A stretch of 64,000 nucleotides of DNA from Takakia lepidozioides (taxonomy: Eukaryota; Streptophyta; Takakiopsida; Takakiales; Takakiaceae): NCBI GenBank assembly GCA_030704615.1, contig CM060732.1, forward strand, positions 6,322,001 through 6,386,000, in the 5' to 3' direction. A program made the translations under genes and the position numbers. Under the pieces are notes generated by a model that was not told where the DNA came from, ran no database searches, and saw only the letters and a program-made list of their open reading frames with translations. Of the stretch, positions 47,425 through 59,739 are shown piece by piece; position 1 is the first letter of the stretch, and each line of letters starts with the position of its first letter.

Positions 47425-48065
47425 CAGCTCTTCTATCCAATGTATTCTATGATTTGCAAACTGAGGCCAGGAAGGCGTGGCTTAAAACTTGTGCGGATAT
47501 TGATCGCAACTCCAAAAATGCAGTTGCAATCCATGAGTCCTTCCAAAACTCCTGGGGGCGCCAGGGTTTCATCTGCTATAGCCCAAGGCAAGAACTCTAT
47601 CTCTAGACCGAGCTCCCTCCCGCAGCAGGGCGAGATCACCGTGCCCCCTTGCACTCTTTCCCCTGAGTTCGAACGTGAGGTTAACTTGAAGCACCTCAAA
47701 ACCACCAAAGCCTCAAGACTTCAGTATCGGTAGATCGCAATCACAAAAGTTAAGAGCCTTAATCGTTTCTCCCGTCCCTTCTGGACTCCTCATTTTTGCA
47801 GTATCCTCTAGGAACCAACCAGTAGTTGGATTGCCATATTGTATTAATTTTGTCTGTTTCTTGGGACGCGGTCCCTGGCAAGGTTTCGCAGGAAATTTCC
47901 TCCTCCAGAGGATGTCTGGATCTTATTACATTGTCTACAGTGTGTGTGCCTTAGGGTGTTTAAGGGGGTTTTATTTTTTCCCCCCGAATAATTCCAAATA
48001 ATTTGTATGGGCTGAGCCTTCCAATAATTTTTATAATAAAGCTGATCAGGGCTACAATCCCCCTG
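47425..48065 (+). mobile_element. 3' end of the LINE after the inserted repeat
   Basis: Coding resumes with FYDLQTEARKAWLKTCADID and NAVAIHESFQNSWG, then stops. A 3' untranslated part follows and ends with TTATAATAAAGCTGATCAGGG at about 48050, containing an AATAAA signal. The long poly(A) is not retained. Confidence 0.6.
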
Positions 48066-48234
48066 TTCTCTAAATTAATAATATGTATATATAAGAATAT
48101 TAAATCTCAATATTTTGATGAGGTATTAGCTGTGGTTAGTGGCAGAGGTAGTTGGACTCCAACCTTGGGCAGTTCCTACTCATCATCAGTGTGTGGCATG
48201 TAAGTATTTCCATGTGGATCCAATACCATCAACA

Positions 48235-49045
48235 TATGAAGCGAGACGTTTGTTTTGTTTTGTTTGTTTTGTTTGTAGCGTCGTTGAGATCTCCCAAACG
48301 GGCCCCAGCCCCGGTTCTTGATGCCGTTGGAAAGCCCTTGATGAGGAGGGGTGCACCGGCTTGGTCCCATGATTTTTGGACCCGCGGTGTGGGAGATATC
48401 GAATTTCAAGCACTTCTGGTCTCTGGAAATTCGAAGTGGGCTTTCCTAGAGCAGTGATTGGCCCTTCATGTGGGAGATTTGGAATTTCAAGTACTTTTGG
48501 TCGCTGGAAATTCGCGAAAAATAGCAAAGTGGATATATCACTATATGAAGTCGACAGAGGAGATTGCAAAAATAGCAAAATGGGCTTTGGGATTGCAGTT
48601 GGACTTAGGTGACATTGGACACTCGAGGTCGCACTTGGGCCTCTACATGGGAGACACACATGGATACATAGGAGATTGCACTTGGGCTTAGTCACACATG
48701 GGCCAATGGCACATGCTACCCTAGATCTCCCAAATAGTGGGGTCTCTGGATACATAAGGGATTGCAATTGGACATAGATGACACTAGACACTTGGGCCAA
48801 CGCACAGGCTACCCTAGCAAAGTGGGCTTTGCTAGAACAATGACGTGGAGATCTCGCAAACTGTAGGGTCACTGGATACATAGGAGATCGCACTTGGACT
48901 TAGATGACAGTGGACACTCGAGATCGCACTTGGGCCTCTACATGGGAGAAACACTTGGATACATAGGAAATTGCACTTGGGCTTAGATTTCAATTCTTCA
49001 CACACGGGACAGTTGGGCCAATGGCACAGGCTACCCTAGTATGGA
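48235..49045. repeat. Repeat family R (copy 2), with short internal repeats
   Basis: Matches 46784-47135 from GACGTTTGTTTTG through GTGTGGGAGAT and continues as a mosaic of short repeats: GGATACATAGGAGATTGCAC, TTGGGCTTAGATGACACTGG (or close variants), GGGCCAANGGCACAGGCTACC, CTCTACATGGGAGACACAC. No coding capacity. It resembles a non-autonomous repeat, but its ends and target duplications were not resolved. Confidence 0.7.
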
Positions 49046-50095
49046 TTAAAACAACAGTGATGTATCCCTCCAAACCACTCTTGTAGTGAGTGATGTACTA
49101 CCTACTGTATTGACAGCTGAAAGCTTACATTATAGTATTATGTAGCTCAGTTCAACACTCCACCAAGACCGGCATGATGCTGTTTTTGCATGATTCTCTT
49201 TATGTTTCTCCTCTATTGTTCCCGCTAGATAGCCAAGAGCATGCCCAGCGGAGGCTCACTAAATAGACGCATAACCGTCAACTTCCGTTGCTGAGGCAAT
49301 AATGCCAGCAAGCGGCCAACTTGCCGCTTGCCCCAGCAGCAACCCGCGTATGCGGACGCACGGCATTCTGTCAACCTATGGATGCACGCCATTCTCGACT
49401 TCCATAGCTGGAAACTCTGCTGGTAGCGTGCGACCTTTTCACGTGTAACTTTCTCGGATGCGACCTCAATAGCGTGCGACCTTCTCACTTAGCAAATTGG
49501 TAGTAGATGCCGTGGGAGAGAGCCATAGTTTAAGCAGGGACGAGGGCTTACCGAGCCTGCGGTGCTGCTGGGGACGCGGGAAGGCACGGCGCGCGTCATT
49601 TTGACGTTGGTGCGCCTGTTTTTGGCATTGTTGGGCATGCTCTAAGTTGGGTAGAGCACTAGCAAGAAATGCGAGGTCGTAAAAGACTTCTTGATTATTA
49701 TTTAGGTAAGGGCCCTGCCCCACCTGCAGTTAGGCACCCAATAGTTAGTGTCATTTAAGCTAACTATTGGGTTTAGGTGCCCCACTTACAGTTATATTAA
49801 CTAGCACTCCTAAGTTAGTGCACCTCACTAACTGAGATAGAGTAGTTTGGTGTAAAACTTAACGGGTCTGAAATAGGTTCTTTAAGCTAATAGGTGTACA
49901 CGTCCTTGCCACGGTGGCTTGCCATCTCCTTGTTTTCTCCTTGACCGTGACGGAGAGTATTTTAAGGAGCGTGGAGAGTATCACGAGAGTTGACTGTCGC
50001 GGGGGAGCCTGGCTCTGCCTGGATCGAGCTTCATCGACATGCAAAAAGGAGCTCAATGCGCAGTGAAGAGAGTACGCCCTAATCAAAGGCCATGA
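49046..50095. other. No gene; contains a small inverted repeat
   Basis: At 49731-49786 AGGCACCCAATAGTTAG and CTAACTATTGGGTTTAGGTGCC pair as an imperfect hairpin, and a related TTAGTGCACC motif follows at 49815. This could be a MITE remnant. No coding sequence was recognised. Confidence 0.4.
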
Positions 50096-50097
50096 CA

Positions 50098-50275
50098 TGC
50101 AGACCCATCTAAACCATTTTTGGAAGCAGATGCATCGGACTTTGCACTTGGCGCGGTACTCTCTCAATACGGTACAGATGGCCGACTCCACCCTGTTGGT
50201 TTTCGTTCTCACAAATTTTCCGCTGCGGAGATCAGGGAAAGGGCTGAGAAAGTAGCTGAGATATAATATAGCTTT
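50098..50275 (+). pseudogene. Ty3/gypsy RNase H fragment
   Basis: Plus-strand coding reads PFLEADASDFALGAVLSQYG, then LHPVGFRSHKFSAAEI, the start of a Ty3-type RNase H with its first catalytic Asp. It is cut on both sides and runs opposite to the gypsy element at 51590-53820. Confidence 0.8.
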
Positions 50276-50524
50276 CTACATGAGCATCCGTATTCATGGA
50301 CAACATATAGGTTGAACTCAAATTTAGTCCATCAGAAAATCAGAAATGGGCAAGACACATAGTGGCTCATATATGTAGACATGTTACAATGTTTATTATG
50401 CAAACTGATAAACAAGGCTGTCTTGTTCAAAACAAAAAGGGCCACCACAATTTTGTCACTACAATCCAGCGCTACATATTGAAGAGACCAAGCATGCTAT
50501 TTAATTTCCAGCCACAATCACTCA

Positions 50525-51592
50525 CTACCGATCAGTCATTCTACTCGCAATCTTCTCAAAAGCACTGGCCAAACTACCAAGCACTCCAATTAAAGCTCGG
50601 CGATCAACTTGTTCTTCAATAATCTTTTTCTCCTCCATTGCCACTTTTCTCTCTTCAATTGCCAACTTTGTTTCTTCAAGTACCATCATGGATGCTTCCC
50701 TCTCCTTGATATACTCTGTTTGTTCTTTGAATACTAAAACATAACTATCCGAGTCTCCATAATTGCACATTCTACTGCTGACCTTTGGCTGGATTTTTTT
50801 CTTTTGCCTGAAGATCCAGGCTCCCTATCCCCAACTAGAGATGTTGTTGGAGGTGGAGTAGCACCTGACATTTATGCACTTACAAGTGGAGGTTCACCCT
50901 CTTCTTGAGAACCAACTGTAGATGCAGGATTTGGTCCAGAACTATCAACCAAACATGGGGGGTTAAATAAAGGACGAGATTCAAACACATTGTCCAATGC
51001 ATCATAGATCTCTTGCTCAAAATTCCTTGCCAACCCTGCTACATGTCTCTCATTGAGGACATGGTCGAATATGGTTCATTTCCAGTGACTTTATCCCAAT
51101 CCTTCACCCCCTTGAAGTCAGCCAAAATATTCTCCCATTTGGTTCTACATCCATTTCCTTCTCTTTCATAGTTATGATCAACCATGTAACCTCCAATGAT
51201 TTCCCATCTCTGATTTGCTGACAATGTGATTCTCTCTCTACTAGAAGCTTGCTCATATTTCTCCCACTCTATTCTCTTTGTTGCAATCAAACAAAGTGTC
51301 TCAACCAAGTCCCACTTACGTGCTCGTGGACGTTTCTCCTTGTTTCCAGCTTGATTTCCAGCCCGCTTCCCCTTTGGGACTGGCTTGGATTTTTGAACCC
51401 TACTAGGTGCGCTGGGAGGTTCATCTTCTAGTACAGGTTCATGTTCCATGGCAGGTTCTTCATCATCCATTCCCTCCATCATGAAATCCAGCATACCTCT
51501 AATCAGCGGTCTTTGAGCTGATGATCTTTGATGTGGTGTACTTCCACTGGGAGTCATATGAACTGCTGAACTCTCCTCCTCTGTCATATCAA
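50525..51592 (-). CDS. Myb/SANT-like (trihelix) DNA-binding protein
   Basis: The N-terminus is acidic and contains a basic patch ([19 protein letters not shown]). Then a trihelix-type domain: [54 protein letters not shown], with the three spaced Trp residues of the family. After a frame change near 51075 the protein continues ([20 protein letters not shown]) to a charged coiled coil ([19 protein letters not shown]) ending at 50525. Such proteins occur both as plant transcription factors and as the second protein of PIF/Harbinger transposons. The gene abuts the broken RT of a gypsy element at 51590, which favours a mobile origin. No DDE transposase was found beside it. Confidence 0.55.
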
Positions 51593-53820
51593 AATGTCGT
51601 CCAAATAGATGACTACAAAGTTATCTAAAAATTCTCGAAAGATGTCATTCATCATATGTTGGAAAATTGCTAGAGCATTTGTAAGACCGAAAGACATAAC
51701 ACTGTATTCAAAATGTCCATACCTTGTTCGAAAAGCTATTTTCCATTCGTCTCCTTCTTTTATCCGTACAAGGTTATAAGCTCCTCTCAAGTTAATTTTG
51801 GTGAAAATCTTCGCTCGTCCCAATTGGTTGAGAAGCCCAGAAATCAGCGGCAACGGATAACGATTCTTAATTGTGACTTTGTTGAGACCGCGATAGTCCA
51901 CATACATGCGTAATGATCCGTCATTCTTTTTCACAAACAAGATATGCGCCCCCGCAGGTGATTTTGAATGTCGGATGAAGTTCTTCGACAAATTTTCATC
52001 AATGTACTCACGTAATGCAACCAACTCCATCTGGGATAAGTTATAGATTGGGCCGAATGTTGGTTGGGCTCCTTCTTGTAACTCAATTGCACAGTCATAA
52101 GGTCGATGTTCTGACAATATGTCTGCATTTTTCTTCTCGAAGACATCCTTGAAATCTTGATATTGAGTGGGTAATGTCGAAGTACCTTTGTCTGTTGTGG
52201 TCTTAATCGGAGTCGCATAAAGTGCAAATGCCGCATCCTTTCTGGTAGCTCTCATGAAAGCTCTAGCTCCAAGGAACAGAGGTTGAATACCTTTGATATT
52301 TCTACATTTTTGTCTTGCAGAAATTTTTCGCGATCGTCAGTCGATGTCAGGATTGTGAAGTACGAACCAGGGAAGTCCAAGGATCACATGATTCGTTGGA
52401 GACTGGATGATGTTGAAAACAATATGTGATGCTTGATCTTCAAGCTTCACTTCAAGTGATCGAGTTTCATGGTCAACATTTTCTGATGCTAACGGTCGTC
52501 CATCGATAACTTCAACGGGGGCTGACAGTTTCTTCTTTACGAGCGTTAAATTGTGTTGCTTCGCAAAGTTTTTGTCAATAAAACATGCTGAAGCCCTGAG
52601 TCCAAAAGTGCTTCTACAGAGATATCTCAATTTTGTACTCTGATTTTTATCGGAACTGTGAAGCAAGGTGCAGGGTCTGGAGGTAGAAAGAGATTTTTTT
52701 TTGTGAGGAATTTGTCGTGTCCAGCCGCATGGTCCGTACTGTGACTGTACATCTTCGTTTTCTGACCTCCTCGTATCGAACACTTGAGTTGCGCCCTGAG
52801 CTTTGAATCTTCTCTTGTTGGGGCAGTTTAATGCTATGTGATCTTCTTCTCCGCAATAGAGGCATAATCCATTCGAGCGTCGTCTTTGTTTTTCTTGTTG
52901 CGTCAATGGCTTGAATCGAACAACATTAATCTGCATAGAATCACTACCAGATGTCTGATGGATCGTTGTGTTTGGTGCCGTAGTAGCAGCGACATGATGC
53001 GTCGTCGATCATCCAGATCGCTTCTCTTGATGTCTTTCGAACAAACGATTATCTCATGCAATGACTTGGGTGATGAATTCACTCAGCGTGCTCACGTTTG
53101 GCATTGTCAGCAACAAATATTTTACATCCTCCTTTAGTCCACATCGAAACTGACTAATGAGACTCTTCTCAATCCAGTCGAGGTCGTACGCAAGTTGTCG
53201 AAATTCGGCAGCATAAATAGAAGCAGGACGTGCTCCTTGTCGAAGATTTCGCATCTTTGTCTCTGCAACTCTCTCCCTATCATTTTTTCCAAACGTTGTA
53301 GTGAACTCGGACATGAATGCTTCAAAATTGTATAGTAAATGCAATTTTTTTTTTCTAATAGCGGTTCAAACCAAGATAGGGCAGTGCCTGATCGAAAAGT
53401 GCCCACAAATCCCACTTGAATACCTTCATCGGGGTAGCATTGTGGATACAGTCGTAAGAATAGTCGTATTTGTTGAACAAAACCGCGAAATCTTGATCTT
53501 GTCCCATCAAATTTCTCGGGCATGCTGATCTTTGGTTCTCTCGTAATCTGTTAAAGAGGAACCGTTGTAGTAGGAGCTATTGCAGTAGAAACTCGTATGG
53601 TTGAAGATCCATTGTTCGACTGTTTTGACTTTGGAATTTGTTGTTGTAAACTGTGGAAAGCGTTGTCAAGATCTTGAGACTGATCAGCTTGTAATTGGGC
53701 GGTAGAGGTACGAAGTTCTTACATCTGGAGCTGAAGACTCTGCAATGTGACAACCATTTCCGCAAATGTGTCTTCCATCTTAACTAACTAAGGAACAAAC
53801 TTTAGTCTCGCCAAACTGTC
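51590..53820 (-). pseudogene. Ty3/gypsy gag-pol (outer element), decayed
   Basis: Reading along the minus strand: gag pieces (53765-53577; 53523-53054 with FRSGTALSWFEPLL and QFRCGLKEDVKYLL), a zinc knuckle CLYCGEEDHIALNC (about 52860), a protease region (52600-52337, HVILGLPWF), and RT (52255-51590) with [20 protein letters not shown] and [12 protein letters not shown] ends at its catalytic box, where the trihelix gene begins. RNase H and integrase are absent here. Frame changes separate gag from the knuckle region. The minus strand TTTGGCGAGACTAAAGTTTG at about 53818-53799 is a plausible primer binding site next to the split LTR. Confidence 0.85.
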
Positions 53821-54546
53821 AAGGACGAGAGCATGACTTGTCGCGCACCTCACTTCGGTAAGCTCCCCTTCAAGTCATAGTTACTCGCTTTGATGCGCGC
53901 GCCTGACTCCCAACCTGGCCGCCGGGCCAACTTGGAGCTTCGGCTGCTCACCGGGACATAACGGTCCCCCTTCGCTCCCCCGAAAGACCCTCCACCTATT
54001 TGGGCCTAGTGGAATTCCCTTTGGTAGATGGCAGTCTGGAACAGCTCCCCACTCTTTGGTCGCTTTCCGGCTCGCTCGCTTACTCACTAGTTTTTGGTCA
54101 CCAACGGGCTTGCACCGTTCTCGGGGTTACTACTCCCTATATATACTTCTGTAGCTGTCCGCGGGGGGTCCACAAACAGCCATACCATTTTATGGTGAAC
54201 CACCACGAAGACCCTCGATTCCCGGTGGTGAGTCGCGGTGAGTCTTTGGCCCACTCACCGCGGCCCCAATGGACCGTGATGAGTCCCAAGACTCCCCACA
54301 ACTCCCACCTCGAGGTCTCCACCCCATGGTGAGTCCTATGCCACCCCCACTAAGTCCCGCTAAGCTACCACCACTCCTTGTGGAGCCACCCCCACCGCAA
54401 CCCGGTGTGCGGGGCTCCGCCTCCTTGAGTGCCTTGGGCACTCAAGGGTGCTTCAGCCCCCGTATCTATCGCTGCTACTGCCCCCACCACAGGGGCAGCC
54501 CCTTCTGTGTCCCGACCCCCTGCCCTCAAGGCAAAGGGCCGCGACA

Positions 54547-55451
54547 CACACCTCTACCAACAGGGAGTCGATGTCCTCATCGACTTGTCCATTTTGTAGA
54601 AACGAACATCCAAGTTGTGGCGTCCCACATCAAGGAGTTTGTTTCCGCACCATGGCGTCCCATGGCAAAGAACCAAACCCCACACTTGATTCTACTCTCT
54701 ACTAGCTAGTTCGGCCGACTTCCTCCAAGTCCCGGCCAAGGGTGGAGCCTCTCTAACTCCTCCCAGTGCACTCTTCTTGGCCTACTTCAAGGCCAAGGAA
54801 CGATCCTCCCCGAGGATCGAATCGCCTTATTGCAACAACATTGCTTGCGATCGCTCATGATGCCGCTTTTGGCATCACCTTGAGCAAGGGTTCACCTGGA
54901 ACCCTCTTTGATTAGGAAGATAACCTTGAATCAACCGTGCGCCCCAATCACTACAATTGGGTCCGCCTTGGAATGCTGGCCTGAGGTACGGGAACACGCC
55001 GAAGCCGCACTACAACTTCGTCCCGAGGCTACACGATTATAGTACGTGAACGGAAGCACGTAGCTTCCGCGTTAGCCCGCACTACAAGACAACCCCCTCG
55101 GTAGCGCAGTTATAGTACGCGCACGCGCCAGGTGCGCACTAGCACGTGAACTCCCAAGGAAGGCGCAAGTTGCCTTGCCCCTTGGATGGGGGTCACCCGA
55201 TTTCGGCACTACGCAAACACACGATTAACCCAATTTACCTCTCCCACTTTTGTAAGCTAGCATGCATTCTACACACTAGCCAACCATACCATGCATCACC
55301 ATTCCAAACAAAATAGGACGCACAACATTTGGAAGCCATTTCATTTATAGCAAGTTTTGTACAATACAAGTTTTTGCAATCGGATTCCTGAGCTAGCTAA
55401 GCCGGGCTAAGCATGCATTTCCTCCCCCACGCTCCAAGGTTGATGTCCCCA
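54547..55451. other. Non-coding 3' region of the chromovirus
   Basis: Between the left LTR and the integrase stop there are about 900 bp without coding sequence. TAGTACGYGMACG-type motifs recur at 55034-55140. No purine tract is obvious next to the LTR. Confidence 0.5.
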
Positions 55452-58400
55452 TCAACGCTTCTTCCGCTTTTGAGGTCGCCCTTCGAACGCTGCAACCGCC
55501 TCGGATGCGTTTCCCATTTCTGAGGCACGCACCCAAGATGCCTCCACATGATGATAGCCCTTCCATTTGACGAGATACTCCGTTTTTCGGTTCTTGAACC
55601 TCCTCGACTTAAGTACTGCCTCCACCTCATACTCAGGTTCATTTCCATGATCCAACAGCACAGGTGGCAGACGCAACACTTGATGCCGATTCGGACGCGC
55701 TTCATCTTTGAAGTAAGGCTTCAAAAGGGATACGTGGAATACTGGATGCACCTTGCTGTTTGCCGGCAGCTCCAATTCATATACATCCTCATTCATAACC
55801 TTCCGGATGCGAAAGGGACCCGCATATGGAGGTGTGAATTTTGGACTCACTTCCGGAGGTAGTCGAAAATTCTTGATGTTCAACCAGACTTCCGTGCCTG
55901 CCTCAAACTTCACTTCCCTCCGCTTCCGATTCGCCTGCCTTTCATACCGTTTCCTAGCTTTGGCAATGTTGTACTTTGCGAGCTTCAACAAACGCTCGCG
56001 TTCTTCCAGTACCGCCGCTACTGCCGGTTCCTCAACGTCCTGGGCGGCCCAACTTGTCGGCACCAGAGGTGCTTTTCCATAGACCAATACGAAAGGGAAA
56101 ACTCCCGTTGCGGAGTGTTCTGTGTTATTATAACAGAACTCTACCGCGTCTAAGTGTTCCACCCAGTCTGATTGGTCTGCCGACACGTAATCCCGCAAGA
56201 TCTGCTTCACTACGGAATTCACTCTTTCCGTTTGGCCGTCGGTCATAGGTCGAAAGGCGGTGCTCATCTTCAGCCTTGTCCCCATCTTCTTCCAAAGTGT
56301 CCTCCAAAATTTACTCGTAAACTTTGGATCGCGGTCCGAGAAAATATCCTTCGGGACTCCATGATGCTTTAAGACGTGGGCAAAGTAAAGTCGCCATGTC
56401 TCCTGCGCCGTTGCCGTCTCTTTGGTGGGGATGAAATGGCCCATTTTACTGAACCTATCCACCACCACCATGATTGCATCGAATCCTTTTGACAGCGGCA
56501 TAGCAGTCATGAAATCCATCGAGACGCTTTCCCAAGTCCCCTCTGGAATCGGCAAGGGTTGTAACAGCCCCCGCTTGCTTTTTGTACTCGCTCCGGTTTT
56601 GTTGGCATGTGGTGCATGTCTTGACATACTCCTCTGTCTCCTCCCTCAGTTTGGGCGAGAAATACTCTTTCTTCAAGAGTGTCGCAGTGCACTTGACTCC
56701 GCCGTGGCCCGCAAGCGGGCTATCATGGCATTCTCTCAAGAGACTATCCCTGATCCCTCCATTCGGCATGTAGAGACACTTTTGCTTATACCGGAGCAGT
56801 CCATTTTGCAAGTGGAACTGCGATTTAACCCCCATCCTCAAGTCTTGCATCACGGACTTCGCCAGCTCATCCTTCCGGCAAGCCTTCCGGATCTTCCTTT
56901 GGAGTGCCGTCTCGCCCCTATGCACCAACATGAGCTGCTGCTTTCTACTTAAAGCATCGGCCACCACATTGTCCCGTCCCGGTTTGTACTGGATATCCAC
57001 GTCGAACACCGCCAAAGTATCTTGCCACCTAAGTTGTTTTGGGGACAACTTGGGCTGCGTGGCAAAATACTTCACCGTGACATTGTCCGTGAACACCTTC
57101 ACTGGGTTGGAACCAACATAGTGGCGCCAAAGTTCAAGGCAATGCACCACCGCCTTCATCTCTTTTTCGTGCGTCGGCCACCGTCGCTCCACTTCATTCA
57201 GTTTCTTACTTTCATAAGCCACTGGACGTCCATCTTGCATAAGTACACCCCCAATCGCGAAGTCCGATGCATCTGTATGAATCTCAAACGGACGATCGAA
57301 CTCGGGGATTTTCAAGACTGGAGCTTCCGCCATCCGCTGCTTCAATTCAGCAAAAGCTTGGCCACAAAACGTATTCCATGCCCAGACTTTGGATTTACAC
57401 AGAAGGTCGGACAGCGGCCCCGCGATCTTGGCGAAATTTCTCACATACTTCCGGTAATAGGAGGCGAGTCCTAGGAAGGATCGCACTCCCGGGACCGAAG
57501 TCGGAGGCTCCCAGTCCAAGATCGCCCTCACCTTTCTGTCGTCCATTTTGATCCCATCCTGTGTAATCACATGCCCCAAGAACTCCACTTTCATGACCCC
57601 GAATTCGCACTTTGAAGCTTTGGCGTACAACTTCCCTTCCCGCAATTTTTGGAACACCCTTTTGAGGTGCTCCAGGTGCTCCTCCTTTGTTTTCGAGTAC
57701 ACCAAGATGTCGTCGATGTACACGATCACAAAGTCATCCAACCACTCCTGAAAAAGGCTGTTCATTAGCGTGCTAAAGGTCGCAGGTGCATTGGTGAGCC
57801 CAAAAGGCATCACCAAGAACTCATATGAACCATACCTTGTCCTGCACGCGGTCTTCTCCTCATCTCCTTCCGCCACCCGAATTTGATGGTAGCCGGAGCG
57901 CAAGTCGATCCGGCTGAAGTACTTCGCTCCTGCCAACCGGTCGAAAAGGTCGTCGATCCTTGGCAAAGGGTACCAGTTTTTAATAGTCACCTTATTCAGA
58001 GCCCTGTAATCGACACACATCCGCAACGTCCCATCCTTCTTGTCTGCGAATAGCACCGGGGCTCCGTAAGGTGACTTACTCGGTCGGATGTACCCCTTTG
58101 ACATTAGATCCTTGAGCTGAGTCTTCAGCTCGACCAACTCTCTGTGGCTCAACCGGTAGGGCGCCTTGGCAGGCGGTTCCGATCCCGGTATCACCTCAAT
58201 CTTGTGGTCAACTCCTCTTCGCGGTGGCAAGCCGCTTGGTAAATCCTCCGGCATCACATCTTGGTATTTCTCCAAAATCCCCTTGATCCAATCTGGGCTC
58301 GGCTCCCCATTGCCTTCTCCCTTCACTCTAATGTAAAGCAGAAACTGGGGCTCGTGTGCCTCCTCCACGGCCCACTCCCTTGCTGACAGAAGGTTTATTC

Positions 58401-59739
58401 GCCCTCCCACGGATTTGGGCGTTTCCGACACCCGTAAGACCTCACCACCATTCCAACATGGCAGCGTGACTACTCTCTTGCGGCCATCTATGACCGCTCT
58501 GGATTTGCTCAAAAAGGTCATCCCCAAAATGAGATCCACTCCATCGATCTCGCAGATGGTGAAGTTCTCACGTCCCTGCCAACTCCCTAGTTGAAGAGGA
58601 ACATCGAACGCCAACCTTGTCGCTAGCTGTGGTTCTCCTTTGGCAGAACGCACCTCAATAGAGGCCCCCACGTCACTTGTCGGGAGTCCCAGCTTTTGTG
58701 CCGTTGCCGGTGTCATGAAGGAGTGCGACGCTCCTATGTCCACCAACAATGACACGTTAGTTCCGGATATTATCCCATCCACGAACAGTAACTGACTCCC
58801 TTTACGTAAGGCGCCAGTTTCCTGATACAACTCACAAGAAAATGTGCCTACCTTGCAAGTCCTGGCGACCACCGCTTCCACCAGGCGACTGATGGTATCT
58901 TCTGACAGCTCTGTGGTCGTCCGAGTCATGTTCAACTGTCGGGGCTTCGTGCACTTCTTGGCCATGTGCCCGGGCTCCCCGCAATTGAAACACACTCCAT
59001 CAAAGGTCGCCTTCTGTCCGCCATAAGCCGCTGCACCTGCTTTTTCTTTCGGAGCACCAGGTGCCGCCTTGACGTGTGAAGGCCCTCCCTTCGATTTCCA
59101 CGTGCCATTATTGCCGCGTGGCCTATCCCACTTCTTTTCCGGTCGGAAAGAGTCACCTTCCCGCCGGGCCTTCTTGTGGTTCAGCTCCGTACGGCCTTGT
59201 CTTTCACCCCTAGGGACATCCGAGAAACATTCCGCCCTCTCAATTGCCTCGTTCAAAGTCTTAGGCGGCTTCTCCTCCAACTTCCGCCTGGCCCACAGGG
59301 CCAAACCCGCCACAAAGTTGAAGACCATTTCTGGTTCTGCCATGTCTGCGACTTCGAGCAGCAACACATTGAAAGCCTGAACATAACCCCGAATGTCATC
59401 CGTTTGCTTCAAATTCCTCATCTTGTCCCGGGCAAGCCAGGACGCGTTGAGGGGCACAAACTGTCTCTTCATCAATTCCTTGAACCCACTCCAGTTCAAG
59501 GTTTCCGGGCTCGGACCTCGGTCGTGAAGGCGTTTCTGCCACCATTGTTGAGCATAGCCCCTCAAATAGGTGGGAGCCACTTCCACCCGATCCTCGTCAC
59601 TCAACTTGGCTGCCCGGAAGTACTGCTCTAGCTCCAGGAGCCAGGTGTTGAGTGCCTTCCGATTTTGGACGCCCTTGAAGGTGCCGGGTTCCTTAGGCTT
59701 CACCTTAAACTTTGCCTTAGTGGAAGTGGCATTAGCCGC
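55452..59739 (-). pseudogene. Chromovirus gag-pol polyprotein
   Basis: Gag (from 59739, start deleted) with [20 protein letters not shown], a knuckle [14 protein letters not shown], and protease [12 protein letters not shown] (VDIGAS for the usual DTGAS). RT has [20 protein letters not shown] and [14 protein letters not shown] (YIDD). RNase H has [20 protein letters not shown]. Integrase has H-H-C-C with [16 protein letters not shown], then [20 protein letters not shown] and GQTERVNSVVKQILRDYV. A chromodomain is at the end (YLVKWKGYHHVEASWV). A run of five G (plus-strand C at 56568-56572) shifts the frame between the zinc domain and the catalytic core of integrase. The element encodes its own replication proteins, and the chromodomain probably guides insertion into heterochromatin. 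Confidence 0.93.
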
